A DNA stretch of 64,000 bases from Plazaster borealis (taxonomy: Eukaryota > Echinodermata > Asteroidea > Forcipulatida > Labidiasteridae), in NCBI GenBank assembly GCA_021014325.1, contig CM037472.1:248001-312000 (forward strand), in the 5' to 3' direction. The notes below the pieces were generated by a model. The model did not search any database, was not told the origin of the DNA, and saw nothing but the letters and a program-made list of their open reading frames with translations. Shown here piece by piece: positions 21,126-31,009 of this stretch (its first letter is position 1; the number at the start of each line of letters is the position of its first letter). The translations under genes and the position numbers were made by a program.

Positions 21126-24100
21126 TTACTCTACTAGACTAAGATAATTTCTACATCTCCCTTTAGGTTTCAAAGTGACTTGATCTAAGATGCCATATCC
21201 CTGTCCAGGTACAAGGTCAAAGTTGAACTTGTGAAGAAGTCTAGCAAGCAGTACACGGGCCTCAATCTATAAAGAGTAAACAAAAAAGAAATTGTATTTC
21301 CAATGTTTGTGATGTTGGAGTGTGTAGTGGTTAAACCCATGTGAACATTACGAGATTTTGAACACAAAGGACACATGTGGTAATAGTGTAATAGGTTCTC
21401 ATGCGTCGCCCATTTGTACTGACTTTTGTATCAAATAAGCATTAATATGACTTTATACAATCAAGTTAACAGAATCAGTTTCTTACCAATGCAAACTGTT
21501 TACCAATACAGGAACGTGTTCCAGACGAAAATGGAAAATACGTGTACTCCATTCTGAAAGTAAAAAGGCAAATTACAACACATAGTTTTTATTCTTAATA
21601 ATCTCTCTGAGCAAAAAATAAGTCAGAAAAGATAGTGGTGCGTTTGTCCGTTATCGAAAAGCGTCTTACTGGGCCAAGTTTAAACGAAACACTCCATTTT
21701 CAGGTGGTAATAATAATGTTTATATTTCTGGATACGGCACTCATGTTTCCGGCATAACACCATCAAAATGTGTAAATAATGGTGTAAATATTGGTGTAAT
21801 ATTATATGAATAATATTTCATATTTATTTCATTGGTCCTTAAAAAGAAAATCTATTTCATGAAATGCAACAAGATTGATAGATAATCTAAGCTCGTCTTC
21901 ATTTCAAGAATACAGTAGTCCTCTTACATGTTGGCACCAGCCATGAAGCGATCAGGATCAAACTTCAACGGATCAGGAAAATACTCTTCCATTTTCGCCA
22001 TGTGGGAGCTCACCTTTAATACCAAAGAGAATATCCAGCAGTATTATTAAATCAAAAATTGTCTGAAAGTTTCACAATACAAACTAATCAATTTTTGGTG
22101 CTCTCTTCCAGAGGAGCGGCCCTCTTCCCGGTCCGAACAGTGAACCACAGTTAAATTCCTGAATAGTTCTCTTTCGATCTCTTTGAAGGCAGTGTTTACT
22201 TTAGGTAAATGTCAAAGCCCAGTATCCTCACTTGGTGTATCCCAACATATACATGAAACAACAAAGCGCAATCGGTCATTGCAATCACCAGAAAAAAGTG
22301 GGGGAAAACCTTAAGAGTGTTCACTGTTTTCAAACATCGAGTTGTTGACTCATGAGATCAAAACTAATTGTTTCACTCATTTCTCAAAAACTATAGCATT
22401 TAAAGCAAAAATATTTCAAAGAGAGTTTCCCATTATAACCATCTTTATACCACGTAAGTTATGTGTGAATCTGTGAACATTTTTATTTTTACTCTTACCA
22501 ATGAAACACCCTTTAAAAATACAAGACAACAATTGATTGCTACTTACCCCTACTACAGCTCCTTTAGGTATCTTGTAACCTGCGATCTGTATATCATGGG
22601 CTAGCTCACGTAATGTGCCGCTGACTGGAGACCACAACCGAAGAGTTTCTTTCAGTACCTAAAAAGAACAATTATTTCTCTAGAAATATTTGAACATTTC
22701 ATGATAATTTAATCAAAGCCGGGTACCAGGCATTGGATTGACTGTGACCAGAGATCGGGTGACTCTAAAATCAATCAATTTAGTTCTGACCCGGAAGAAC
22801 AGAGGAGCAACTCTGCAAATAACCAGTATTTGTTTGTATGGGAACACCTTTTTAAAAGCTTGGTCAGATAGTAAAAATTAAGATTTCAAACAGAAGAAAT
22901 ATACGGTTCGTTGCGTTAGGACTCAATACCGGTGAGATAACGAATTTGAAATATCAAAAATAAACATAATCCCTCCCATTGAACTAATTTAGGAAATGAT
23001 CTTATCATTTAAAGCTTAAGCAATAGTTGTACGAACCTGCATCATGTACTCGAGTTTGCCAACATCAGCAGACCTAAGCTGGTCATTATCTCCTAAAATG
23101 GCATCGACTTCAGTTCTCACTCTGATTAAAGGATTAAACGTAATCAGGATAATACGAACCAAGGTTATGAGGTGAGCTAAAATATATCATGAAATTTATT
23201 TGAATTAAAACCAACGTCCAATCTTGCTTTAATGTTGATTTTATTAATTAATGTAGTTTTTGTTTTGTTGTGCACATCATGAAGGTGACACTCCATTGTT
23301 TTTGAACTGTAAAAGACATTTAACAAAAACTACCAAATAACGGTTTGTTTCGATCTGATACATCGAAACAAGAACAGAGTGCAATTATTGCAACATTTTC
23401 TCGCACATGCTGGTATTTCAGACGGAATATATTTAAACTTGTACTAAAAATATAAACGAACAAAGATATTGACAAAATAGGGAGACCGCCAACATAGGGC
23501 TAGATAGCTCAGTTGGTAGAGCGCCGGCACGTTAATCCGGATGTCGTTGGTTCAAATCCCGCTCTAGTCAAAGTTTCTTTGTTCAACCCCAAATCAAAAA
23601 ATATAAACGGTAAGATTTGGGGAAATCGCTCTTTGTTATTATTTAATATCAATCATGTCTCGCACCTTTTTAATGAAACTTAAAAATATTCGTGAACAAT
23701 ATTCCTTTCTTACCTGTGCATAATTTCTGGATGGTTACCAAGTTCCAGCAAACAGAAACTGAGAAGATTAGCGGTAGTTTCCTGACCTAACATTCAACAC
23801 CAGAATATAATATTCATAAATTAATCAATTCCATTATAGATTATAACTCATTGAATGCAAAGGCATCGGTCAACAAATGAAGACTCACCGGCAAAGAACA
23901 AAGTGACAAACTCATCAACCAGGTCCTCCATTTCGATTTCTTCTGCTCCTTCTCGACAAGTTTCTCTCAAGATGTGAGTGAAGATGTCATCATGTAACTC
24001 CTCATTGTTTCGTAATTTCTGTAGTTTACTTTCTATACACCTCCTCCCCGTCTCTCTCAGGAAGTTGATGGCATCTCGGATCTCTTGATGACTCTTACGA

Positions 24101-24532
24101 GCAGCCGGTAATATATTGTACTAGTTCAGATAAATAAACATAAAGGTAATTTCATAACTACATCAATCTTGTCAGCAAGATTGTACAACTGCAACTATGG
24201 GGCCATATTTCCAATATGATAATTGTACTTGATGGAAGCTGAGATTTTACCCACCTTCTCTAGAGGTGAGAACCAGTTTTCGGCAACACCGTCCAAACTC
24301 CGTCCTATTGCTTTGTTGAATGGTGCATTCTCATCTAAAGTCGAGTTCAAATCCATCCCAAAAGCCACCTGTTGGCAATTATTGACATACATAATATTAT
24401 CATATATTACGTAATCTTTACGAACTCAGCCTATTAATCATTGTGTGCTATCAATCTTTATATTAATGTAAAGCTATTTAACAAAATATTATTAAAGGCA
24501 CTGTACACGTTTGGTAATTACTCCCCCCCCCA

Positions 24533-24563
<31 letters not shown>

Positions 24564-27292
24564 TAAAAACTTACTTGGTAACGAGCAACGGGGAGCTGTT
24601 GATAATGTAAAACCTTGTGAGAAACGACTCCTTCTGAAGTTAAGTAGTTTTTGAGAAAAATGAGTAAATTCTCACTGAAATATTTGAATCTGAAAAAAGA
24701 CTTCTGTCTTTTTCAGGCATCTGAAAGCACACAAATTTGTGCAACAAGGGTGTTTTTTCTTTCATTATTTTCTTGCAACTTCGATAACCAATTGAGCCCA
24801 AATTTTCACAGGTTTGTTATTGTATGCATGTTGGGATACACCAAGTGAGAATACTGGTCTTTGACAATTACCAAACGTGTCCATTGCCTTCAAGTAAATA
24901 TTATTCTTCTTTAAATATATGCGATTCGTATTTTGAGTAACAAAATCTTACCTTGCCAATCACGTCAAGCGTTGTTCTGTTTAGTTCATCCAACATGGCC
25001 ACTTCTGTCTTGCCATCAGCTTTATGGCTCAGTTTCTCAATAAGAAGATCTGCACTGGCATTAAACTGATCCACCAAAGTCACTAAATATCTGCAATTGT
25101 TAATTTGATTCTCATTAGCCTACATACTGCAAGCTCAATTACATCCATATTATTCAACCGCTGCCTGATAATGTATAGGGACTGGCGACGAGTCTATACT
25201 TACTTTTGTTTGAACATCGGAGTGAACATAGCTCTTCTCATTCCATGTTTGACAGGATCTCTTTGTGATATTAACCCACTTCCAAGAAAACGAGCCCCAA
25301 ATACTTCACTGAAGGCGCTGTAAGTCCTTGAAGGTTTCCGATGAGGGCTGTCGACCGAGAGCAGCTCCTAAGTAAACAAAAGAACAAGATCTTGACTAAT
25401 TGTGGTTCTGGTGCTATTGTGAATGCTACTGTCGTTTGTCGTTGTCATTGTCATACCAGTGTCTTCATCATCAACGCTGTTGCCGTCGTTTGTGCCACAC
25501 TGATCTAGTCGCCAAGGTCCATTTTGCTATCCACAAGTCTTCGGAGTGAGCTTTAACTTAAACCGTCAGTTATTCTGAAAACGTGCGCTGTCGGTATAGA
25601 GCTTAGAGCAGACGGACGGAGCCAAGCTGGAGCCCGAGCCGAAGATGGTTTCGAAAAGGGTATGAAACTCTACAGAACAACTCGTTCATGCCTTTGTAAC
25701 TTCCCGATTTAACATGGGAAACTCTATTTTGATGGTCTGCCTTATAACAATCAAATTAACCGCGTGTTTGCCTTCAAAATATTGCCGCTAGAATTGTAAC
25801 CCGGTCCAACACTGCAGCGCACATCATATCGTCTTCAAGATCCTTGTGTATGTCTATCGCTCATCAAAAGGCACTCTTCCTACCCTACTGCGAGTATGAG
25901 ATCAAATAATAAGCATTTAATTTAAGGAATTCGAAATCCCGGACCAAAACACCATGGGGTGAAAGATCATTTACTTCTGCTACCCCTTCATTGTAGAACA
26001 ATTTCACGGATCATATTAAACTTTCTCCATCACTGGCTTTGTTCAAAACTTAACACTCACCTAATAAGGACTCAGAGCTGTGAGGACTGCATGAACATTG
26101 CCCTCTATTGGTGTCCCTGCGCCATGATGGATACCAACGCATTAAAGATGCTCATTATTATTATTATAACTAAGAGTGATTTGGATTGATGTTTTACCTT
26201 AACTCCTTCAGGATCAAGTACAGTTACGCTGTGCATCCAAAATACGAACATCACGAACACCGGGCCGCATTCCTTCGCCCTAAAATCAAATGATTTTCAG
26301 TTGTTGTTTTATAATCCCGTATAGGCCTATGGTCAACTCCAGATACAACAGTGTTGTTAATAAATAAAAAATTGATTATTAATATTATACTCACATGTCA
26401 AGAATCACTTCCACAATAGGTTGATCCCTTTTCTGATACTCTTTGAATCTTAATGCATGTCCAACAAAAAACCTGATAACAAAAATTCCACCATTAACAA
26501 AATAATATTTAGTTTGTATATAAACTCTTCATAGTGGATATACAAATCAGCGGAACAGGTACAATGTTCCGAAATGGTTATGTAAGAACAAGGTGCAGAG
26601 ATCGGAATCACATTGTGTAAAAACAGAGGACACTAAATTGTGACTTGCAAAAAAAATTAGTGTTGTTATTGTCAGTGAAAAATCTCTAAATAAGAAGACA
26701 CTAAATTGTGACTTGCAAAAAAAGTGTTGTCATTGTCACAAGATCAGTGAAAAGGCTCTTTACGAGATTCACTACAAAAAGAGATTTAGTATTTGACCAC
26801 AAATCTAATTTTGCTTTAGACATTTAATTTAGAGTTTATGCATTGGAGAGCAGAAACTAATTAAATTTGTCTGTAATTGACGGACATTGTCTCATATCAG
26901 TTGGATGACTACTCCAGCGATATTTTCCGTATCAAATGAAAAAAATGTAAAATTACTTGTTATTAATCAACATTGAATTAAATCAGGGTAAACATTGAAC
27001 TAAATTTGAACATGCATGGTTTAACAAATTAATGGAAAAATTCAAAAACGCCGCAAACATCATCTCGGCATGAGTAGCCTACTGCATTTTAGTGCCTAGA
27101 TTCAAATGGCAACTAATTGTTAATTGGTACTTACCCATCTCTAGTTGGTGACGGAATATGAGCAAACTTACGATGCTGATAATGAATATAGATCACTGCA
27201 GCGAGAAATAAAGATCCCAGAAGAGAGACTAGTAAAATACAACTGTAGATCAACAAACATGATACAGGTGTATTGAAAAGCTCAGTGACCAT
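21126..27292 (-). CDS. Cytochrome P450 family 46-like (copy B), complete, 13 exons
   Basis: Tandem paralogue of copy A with identical exon boundaries. Exons in transcript order: 27135-27292, 26395-26472, 26198-26279, 25204-25367, 24952-25090, 24255-24368, 23889-24120, 23714-23786, 23037-23121, 22548-22658, 21928-22013, 21487-21553, 21126-21266. The total is 1530 bases (509 residues plus TAA). The N-terminus (MVTELFNTPV) precedes a membrane anchor and IHYQHRKFAHIPSPTRD. Intact motifs: FFAGQETTANLL in the I-helix, KETLRLWSP (ExxR), FDPDRF, and heme loop FPFSSGTRSCIG with Cys about 456. Exon 5 (YLVTLVDQFNASADLLIEKL) is nearly identical to that of copy A even at the DNA level. Other exons are much more diverged. 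The substrate is unknown; vertebrate CYP46A1 acts on cholesterol in the ER. Confidence 0.93.
22190..22400. mobile_element. Decayed MITE, AAAGGCACTGAACACG family, intron 10 of copy B
   Basis: Retains ATCCTCACTTGGTGTATCCC followed by AACATATACATGAAACAAC, matching the inner part of the better copies at 37405 and 54831. The ends are eroded. Confidence 0.55.
23495..23605 (+). repeat. tRNA-derived SINE, family 2
   Basis: AGATAGCTCAGTTGGTAGAG (A box) and GGTTCAAATCCCGCTCTAG (B box) frame a tRNA-like fold whose loop reads ACGTTAA. The upstream lead GAACAAAGATATTGACAAAA and the tail TTTCTTTGTTCAACCC also occur in the copy at 35795. That shared flanking sequence is why I call it a SINE rather than a tRNA gene. 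Confidence 0.7.
24494..24895. mobile_element. MITE, AAAGGCACTGAACACG family, intron 5 of copy B
   Basis: Left end TTAAAGGCACTGTACACGTT, right end ACCAAACGTGTCCATTGCCT. A C9/A-rich junction lies just inside the left end (24523-24560). Internal landmarks: AACTTACTTGGTAACGAGCA and CACCAAGTGAGAATACTGGT. Confidence 0.8.
25735..25910 (+). mobile_element. LINE reverse-transcriptase C-terminal fragment
   Basis: In intron 3 of copy B. Translated pieces QNIAARIVTRSNTAAHI and then, in another frame, KILVYVYRSSKGTLPTLLRV match the typical thumb-to-C-terminus wording of CR1/jockey-like LINE polymerases. The catalytic core is absent and the fragment is internally deleted. Confidence 0.55.
26625..26770. 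repeat. Direct repeat of about 70 bp, two units
   Basis: GACACTAAATTGTGACTTGC begins at about 26629 and again at about 26698. Both are followed by an A run and GTGTTGT(T/C)ATTGTCA. Lies in intron 1 of copy B. Confidence 0.7.
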
Positions 27293-29330
27293 TTTGTTTG
27301 TATAGATATTAGTAGGTCTATAGTATAAAATGTCAGTTGCAAATCAATAGTATAATGTCTACTGAACGCGTCAATGCTGTTGACTCGTTGTACAGACTTT
27401 AAAAGCAGTTTCGATGTGACAGACTTGGTTCCAACCCGTGATCGCGTGATCGTGTTTTTGTTATCTGATACAATACCGGTACAGGTCAATAGACTGTCGT
27501 GACACCCACCATCATTGGTTTCCCACTTGTACTGGCCCAGACTGATCGTCCTTGATATCCTAGAGTGGACCATTCCACATATCTAAGGGGGATGGAGGTC
27601 AGTTCCCAGACTTGTCCAGGATTGAGACTTAATCGGATAAATTTAGGCTTTAAAATTGGTCCTATTCGGCTTGGGAAGTGAAGGGATGCTTTAGAAAAAC
27701 CGGCAGCAAAGTCAGTTTGGGAAAAAGCACATTCATTTTTCTGCCAAAAATTGAAGAAAAAAAATGAAGTTTAGAATAAACTTGATTTGTTTACAAGAGG
27801 CTTAGGAACTTTTGAATATTTGTTGAATATGTTTTACTATTTACCAAATTGTCATTGATTGTTATGGGTAGTGTAGTTATTGTGGGGCACCCTTATACTT
27901 TGTCCTTTCTCTATGCTATCACGGTCTGCCCTATAGGGCACACTAAATAGGCAAACATTCATGTGCCAAACTGATTATCATAATTTGTAGGCCCTCAAAA
28001 TCTTTTGAATAATAACGTTTTTGGGGTCATGAAATTCGCCGTATTTTTTTACCGTGTGAGGGCGTTTGTCGACCAATTTTTACATGATGAAAAACAAGTA
28101 AACAAACGGGTTTTTGATTTTTGTTTTTATTATGTTTATGTATTTCGTCATTGATGCAAGAAAACTACGAACAGGCAATTAAAATAAAATGAAACTGTAA
28201 TTGTGATGCAAGACATTCGAATCCCTGAAGAAAGCGCCCTCATGCGGTCAAAATATGGTCAATTAGTTATAATTATTATGCAGGAAGTTTTTATTACGTT
28301 CTACTTCTACGTCCGGTATTTGGAAAAGTCCTTTGTTATGTATGACCCTTGTTCTACAGTGCAGGACTATATCACTCCGAGACAATGATTTGTTAATAAT
28401 AAAAAGGCCTAATTTTTAGGAAATATGAAGGCTTTAAAACTAAATTCTTACATCTCACTTACTCAAAACAACATCAGCACCTCTGAAAACAGTCTTTATA
28501 CATATTTGTAGTACTTGTATTACAGCGTATTCATTTGGTCCTTTTTCTTGATGGGAGGTTTTCCAAGGTGGGCAGCCAATATTTATTGATGGGTGAGGGT
28601 ATCCACAGCTGCTGGACAGCCACTTCAGTGTGCGGTGCCAGGGACAGGCACGCCCTTCCCTGTATAGACACACCTGGGTGCAAATTATCGATGGCGGGTC
28701 CGCTCCCCGGGGACAAAAAATAATAATCCAAGTTTGAGGTTATTTATGTCCAGTCCTATGATTGTGATCACTATTGTTTTCACAGGTGGAACTAAGCTAT
28801 ATTCTAGTAGGCCCATACCCCTGATATATCCCACGGGTCTCTTAATCTCTTTTAATCCAAACTTTTGAGCCCTGTCATTAATAGGTCTAATCTTAAACTC
28901 ATTGAACCCGCTTGGACCATCCCCCTGCTAGGCCCCGCCCACCCGCCCGCTCGCCTACCACAATTTGACAAGTTCATTGCGACAATGTTAACAGAATTAT
29001 AGGAAGTTCACTACAAGTTATTGTACGGATCCCCACCAAAATGTTTTGCTTACAATAATGTCTTTTTGTTTTCAAAGAAAAGTTTGTTTTAGAAGTGTGC
29101 GGTAGTTAGGCTAATTAACAATGTAAAATGAATTATTGTCGGCCATGTATGCATGTACATTGTCCGTGGCATTATGTGAACGTATTTATGTTTTTCATTT
29201 CAAAACACAATCATTTGGAAGCGTTAAGGAACATAGAGAGAGAAAGAAAATTCAAGTCATATTGACTTAAATCTTATAATTATGACTTAGTACAACTCAT
29301 GTTTATTACTTATAATATTTGATAAAAATG
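27293..29330. other. Upstream region of CYP46 copy B, no gene seen
   Basis: No exon I can support. An ORF on the minus strand at 27250-27573 overlaps the first exon of copy B in another frame and is likely a shadow. 28455-28731 has open frames on both strands with no recognisable motif. Confidence 0.4.
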
Positions 29331-29333
29331 ACT

Positions 29334-29488
29334 CAATGGGAGACTTTGGAACGCTAGGTGGCAGCAGACTTACCAGGTAAATTTCCATTGTTTACGTAGT
29401 TCTGAGCATGCGCACATACCGAGAACAATGGATTTACCTGGTAAGTCTGCTGCCACCTAGCGTCCCAAAAGTCCCCCATTGGCATAAG
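29334..29488. mobile_element. Foldback MITE with long perfect arms
   Basis: AACGCTAGGTGGCAGCAGAC TTACCAGGTAAAT in the left arm is matched in reverse by the right arm ATTTACCTGGTAAGTCTGCT GCCACCTAGCGT. Arms are about 60 bp around a loop of about 35 bp holding TCTGAGCATGCGCAC. It is embedded in further palindromic sequence made of ATAAGTCATAATTATGACTT motifs (29260-29580). Confidence 0.85.
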
Positions 29489-29763
29489 TCGTAATTATGA
29501 CTTATGTATATATCATAAGATTCCTATGATACATAAGTCATAATGACTAGTATAAGTCATAATTATAAGATGTCATAATTACTACTTTCTTTTATTTTTC
29601 TCAAAGTCCCTCTAACGGACAATCATCTGTCAAGTTCGAAAAAAGATTATTTCGGCGAAAATAAGGCCATGCATCTTTCAAGGCTTTCAGCACCATCATC
29701 GTACAGTGACAAAATAAGGAACACAAACAAACCAAGTTCTCTGTTTTAGTTGAGTTGCGATAT

Positions 29764-29770
29764 ATTTTTT
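29764..29770 (-). terminator. Polyadenylation signal overlapping the stop codon
   Basis: The minus strand reads CCAGAATAAAAAATATA. The TAA stop of the 393-residue ORF lies inside the canonical AATAAA hexamer, so the 3' UTR could be only about 15-30 bases. Confidence 0.45.
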
Positions 29771-30950
29771 ATTCTGGAATTACGTCTAAAGTTGGGGGTG
29801 TGGAAATAAGTCTCCAGGGTGGGAGGTATGTTCTGGGCATTTTAAATCGTCCTAATAATCCAACTGGAGTAGAAACTTGATAAATTTCATTGTAGTAAAA
29901 CAACCTTGCTACTACCAGCTGATCACGTGTATTATTGTCAGATGTCTTCATTTGTGACACATCAACTTCACAAATCCAAGGAAGTCTACCTTCCTCCGCT
30001 AGTCTCCATAAATCATCATCAGCATGAAGACTTATTCTACAGTTCAATCCATCCTCAATCCAATCGTCATCATCACTAATTACGTCACTTTCATTAATAT
30101 TGCCGTTTGAACTTCTTCGTTGAAGTCTAAGTGATGCTTTACTTTTTTGAGTACATCTCAAATCGTTACAAAATGAACCATCCGATTTAATGTCACGCGA
30201 TTTTAAGACCGAAGTTGACTTAACGTCTTGTTGTGTTCTTGTGATATTCACGGGTTGAAGAAGTCCACTATTTGATCGCTGCTTAGCAAGCACTTTAAAC
30301 ACCAATAATTGTTCATTAGTAATAAGCTCTTCTATACCAGAAGTCTGAATATTGCTTACAGTTTGAGTTACAGCGTCTCTCAATGAAGTTTTACAACCGC
30401 ATAAATCCTGATTAGCAAATGATTTACAACGATATGAGCACCTTACGAAGGTTGTCTGGGTGGCTCGATTTTGGCGCATCTTCTCATCAGCACACACCTC
30501 AATCACACTTTCATCAGTATCACTCTCAGATGTTGTTGTATCTGATCCCATGGTAACGAACTGTCCGTATAAAGACAGATCACCATCGGATCGCCGCCTT
30601 CTCAATCCAGTCAGACTTAAATGACTGCGACATTTTTTATCAAACTGCTCCAGCGATGACTTCAGAGAGTCAACTTTAAACTTTAGTGAAGCTCTGTGCT
30701 TGGCAAGCTGCTCGTCGAATGAGGAACGCTTTTTGATATTTCCTGTGGAAGGTGCTGGGAAACACTGATGTTTGGTCAACGGCCTATCGAATGAGTCATG
30801 TTTGTTCTTTGGTAGAGGGGGTAGCGATGATGATGTAGTTCCTGATGACGTTTGTTCATATCCCACTGAAGTTACATCAACATGGCCGTTATGATATGAA
30901 CTTGTCATTGACAATAATTGAGTCATATTACCGCTAAAAATGTCACCCAT
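29769..30950 (-). CDS. Unrecognised 393-residue protein, single exon
   Basis: The frame is open for 400 codons; the first ATG is at 30948-30950 (MGDIFSGNMTQLL), seven codons in. I do not recognise the protein. The N-terminal two thirds are Ser/Thr-rich with basic patches (SLTGLRRRRSDGDLSLYGQF). A Cys cluster reads CSYRCKSFANQDLCGCKTS. An acidic stretch SDDDDWIEDGL leads into a more ordered C-terminus: ISLHADDDLWRLAEEGRLPW, ICEVDVSQ, LVVARLFYYNEIYQVSTPVG and LLGRFKMPRTYLPPWRL. No signal peptide or membrane segment is seen. A TATA box lies 46 bp upstream of the ATG, and the stop codon is part of an AATAAA. Long uninterrupted frame, punctuation on both sides and no splice need make it a credible gene. 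Confidence 0.7.
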   Translation of the reverse strand: MGDIFSGNMTQLLSMTSSYHNGHVDVTSVGYEQTSSGTTSSSLPPLPKNKHDSFDRPLTKHQCFPAPSTGNIKKRSSFDEQLAKHRASLKFKVDSLKSSLEQFDKKCRSHLSLTGLRRRRSDGDLSLYGQFVTMGSDTTTSESDTDESVIEVCADEKMRQNRATQTTFVRCSYRCKSFANQDLCGCKTSLRDAVTQTVSNIQTSGIEELITNEQLLVFKVLAKQRSNSGLLQPVNITRTQQDVKSTSVLKSRDIKSDGSFCNDLRCTQKSKASLRLQRRSSNGNINESDVISDDDDWIEDGLNCRISLHADDDLWRLAEEGRLPWICEVDVSQMKTSDNNTRDQLVVARLFYYNEIYQVSTPVGLLGRFKMPRTYLPPWRLISTPPTLDVIPE

Positions 30951-30995
30951 GTCTGAATACAGTTGAATCACAAACCTTCATTTTTACGTGTGCGT

Positions 30996-31003
30996 GTTAT
31001 ATA
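30996..31003 (-). promoter_or_regulatory. TATA box upstream of the 393-residue gene
   Basis: The minus strand reads GCTATATAACACGC here. A start site 25-30 bp downstream would fall near 30970, giving a 5' UTR of only about 20 bases before the ATG at 30950. Confidence 0.5.
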
Positions 31004-31009
31004 GCATTT

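Noticed and set aside
23510..23582. Functional tRNA gene
   Set aside because: The tRNA-like body has mismatches in the anticodon stem and shares non-tRNA flanks with the copy at 35.8 kb, so it is a SINE.
28455..28731. Overlapping open frames on both strands
   Set aside because: No family similarity, no splice or start context, and both strands open together, typical of GC-richer non-coding sequence.
30951..30971. Seven-codon extension at the start of the 393-residue ORF
   Set aside because: It begins with GTG, not ATG. The first ATG is at 30950.
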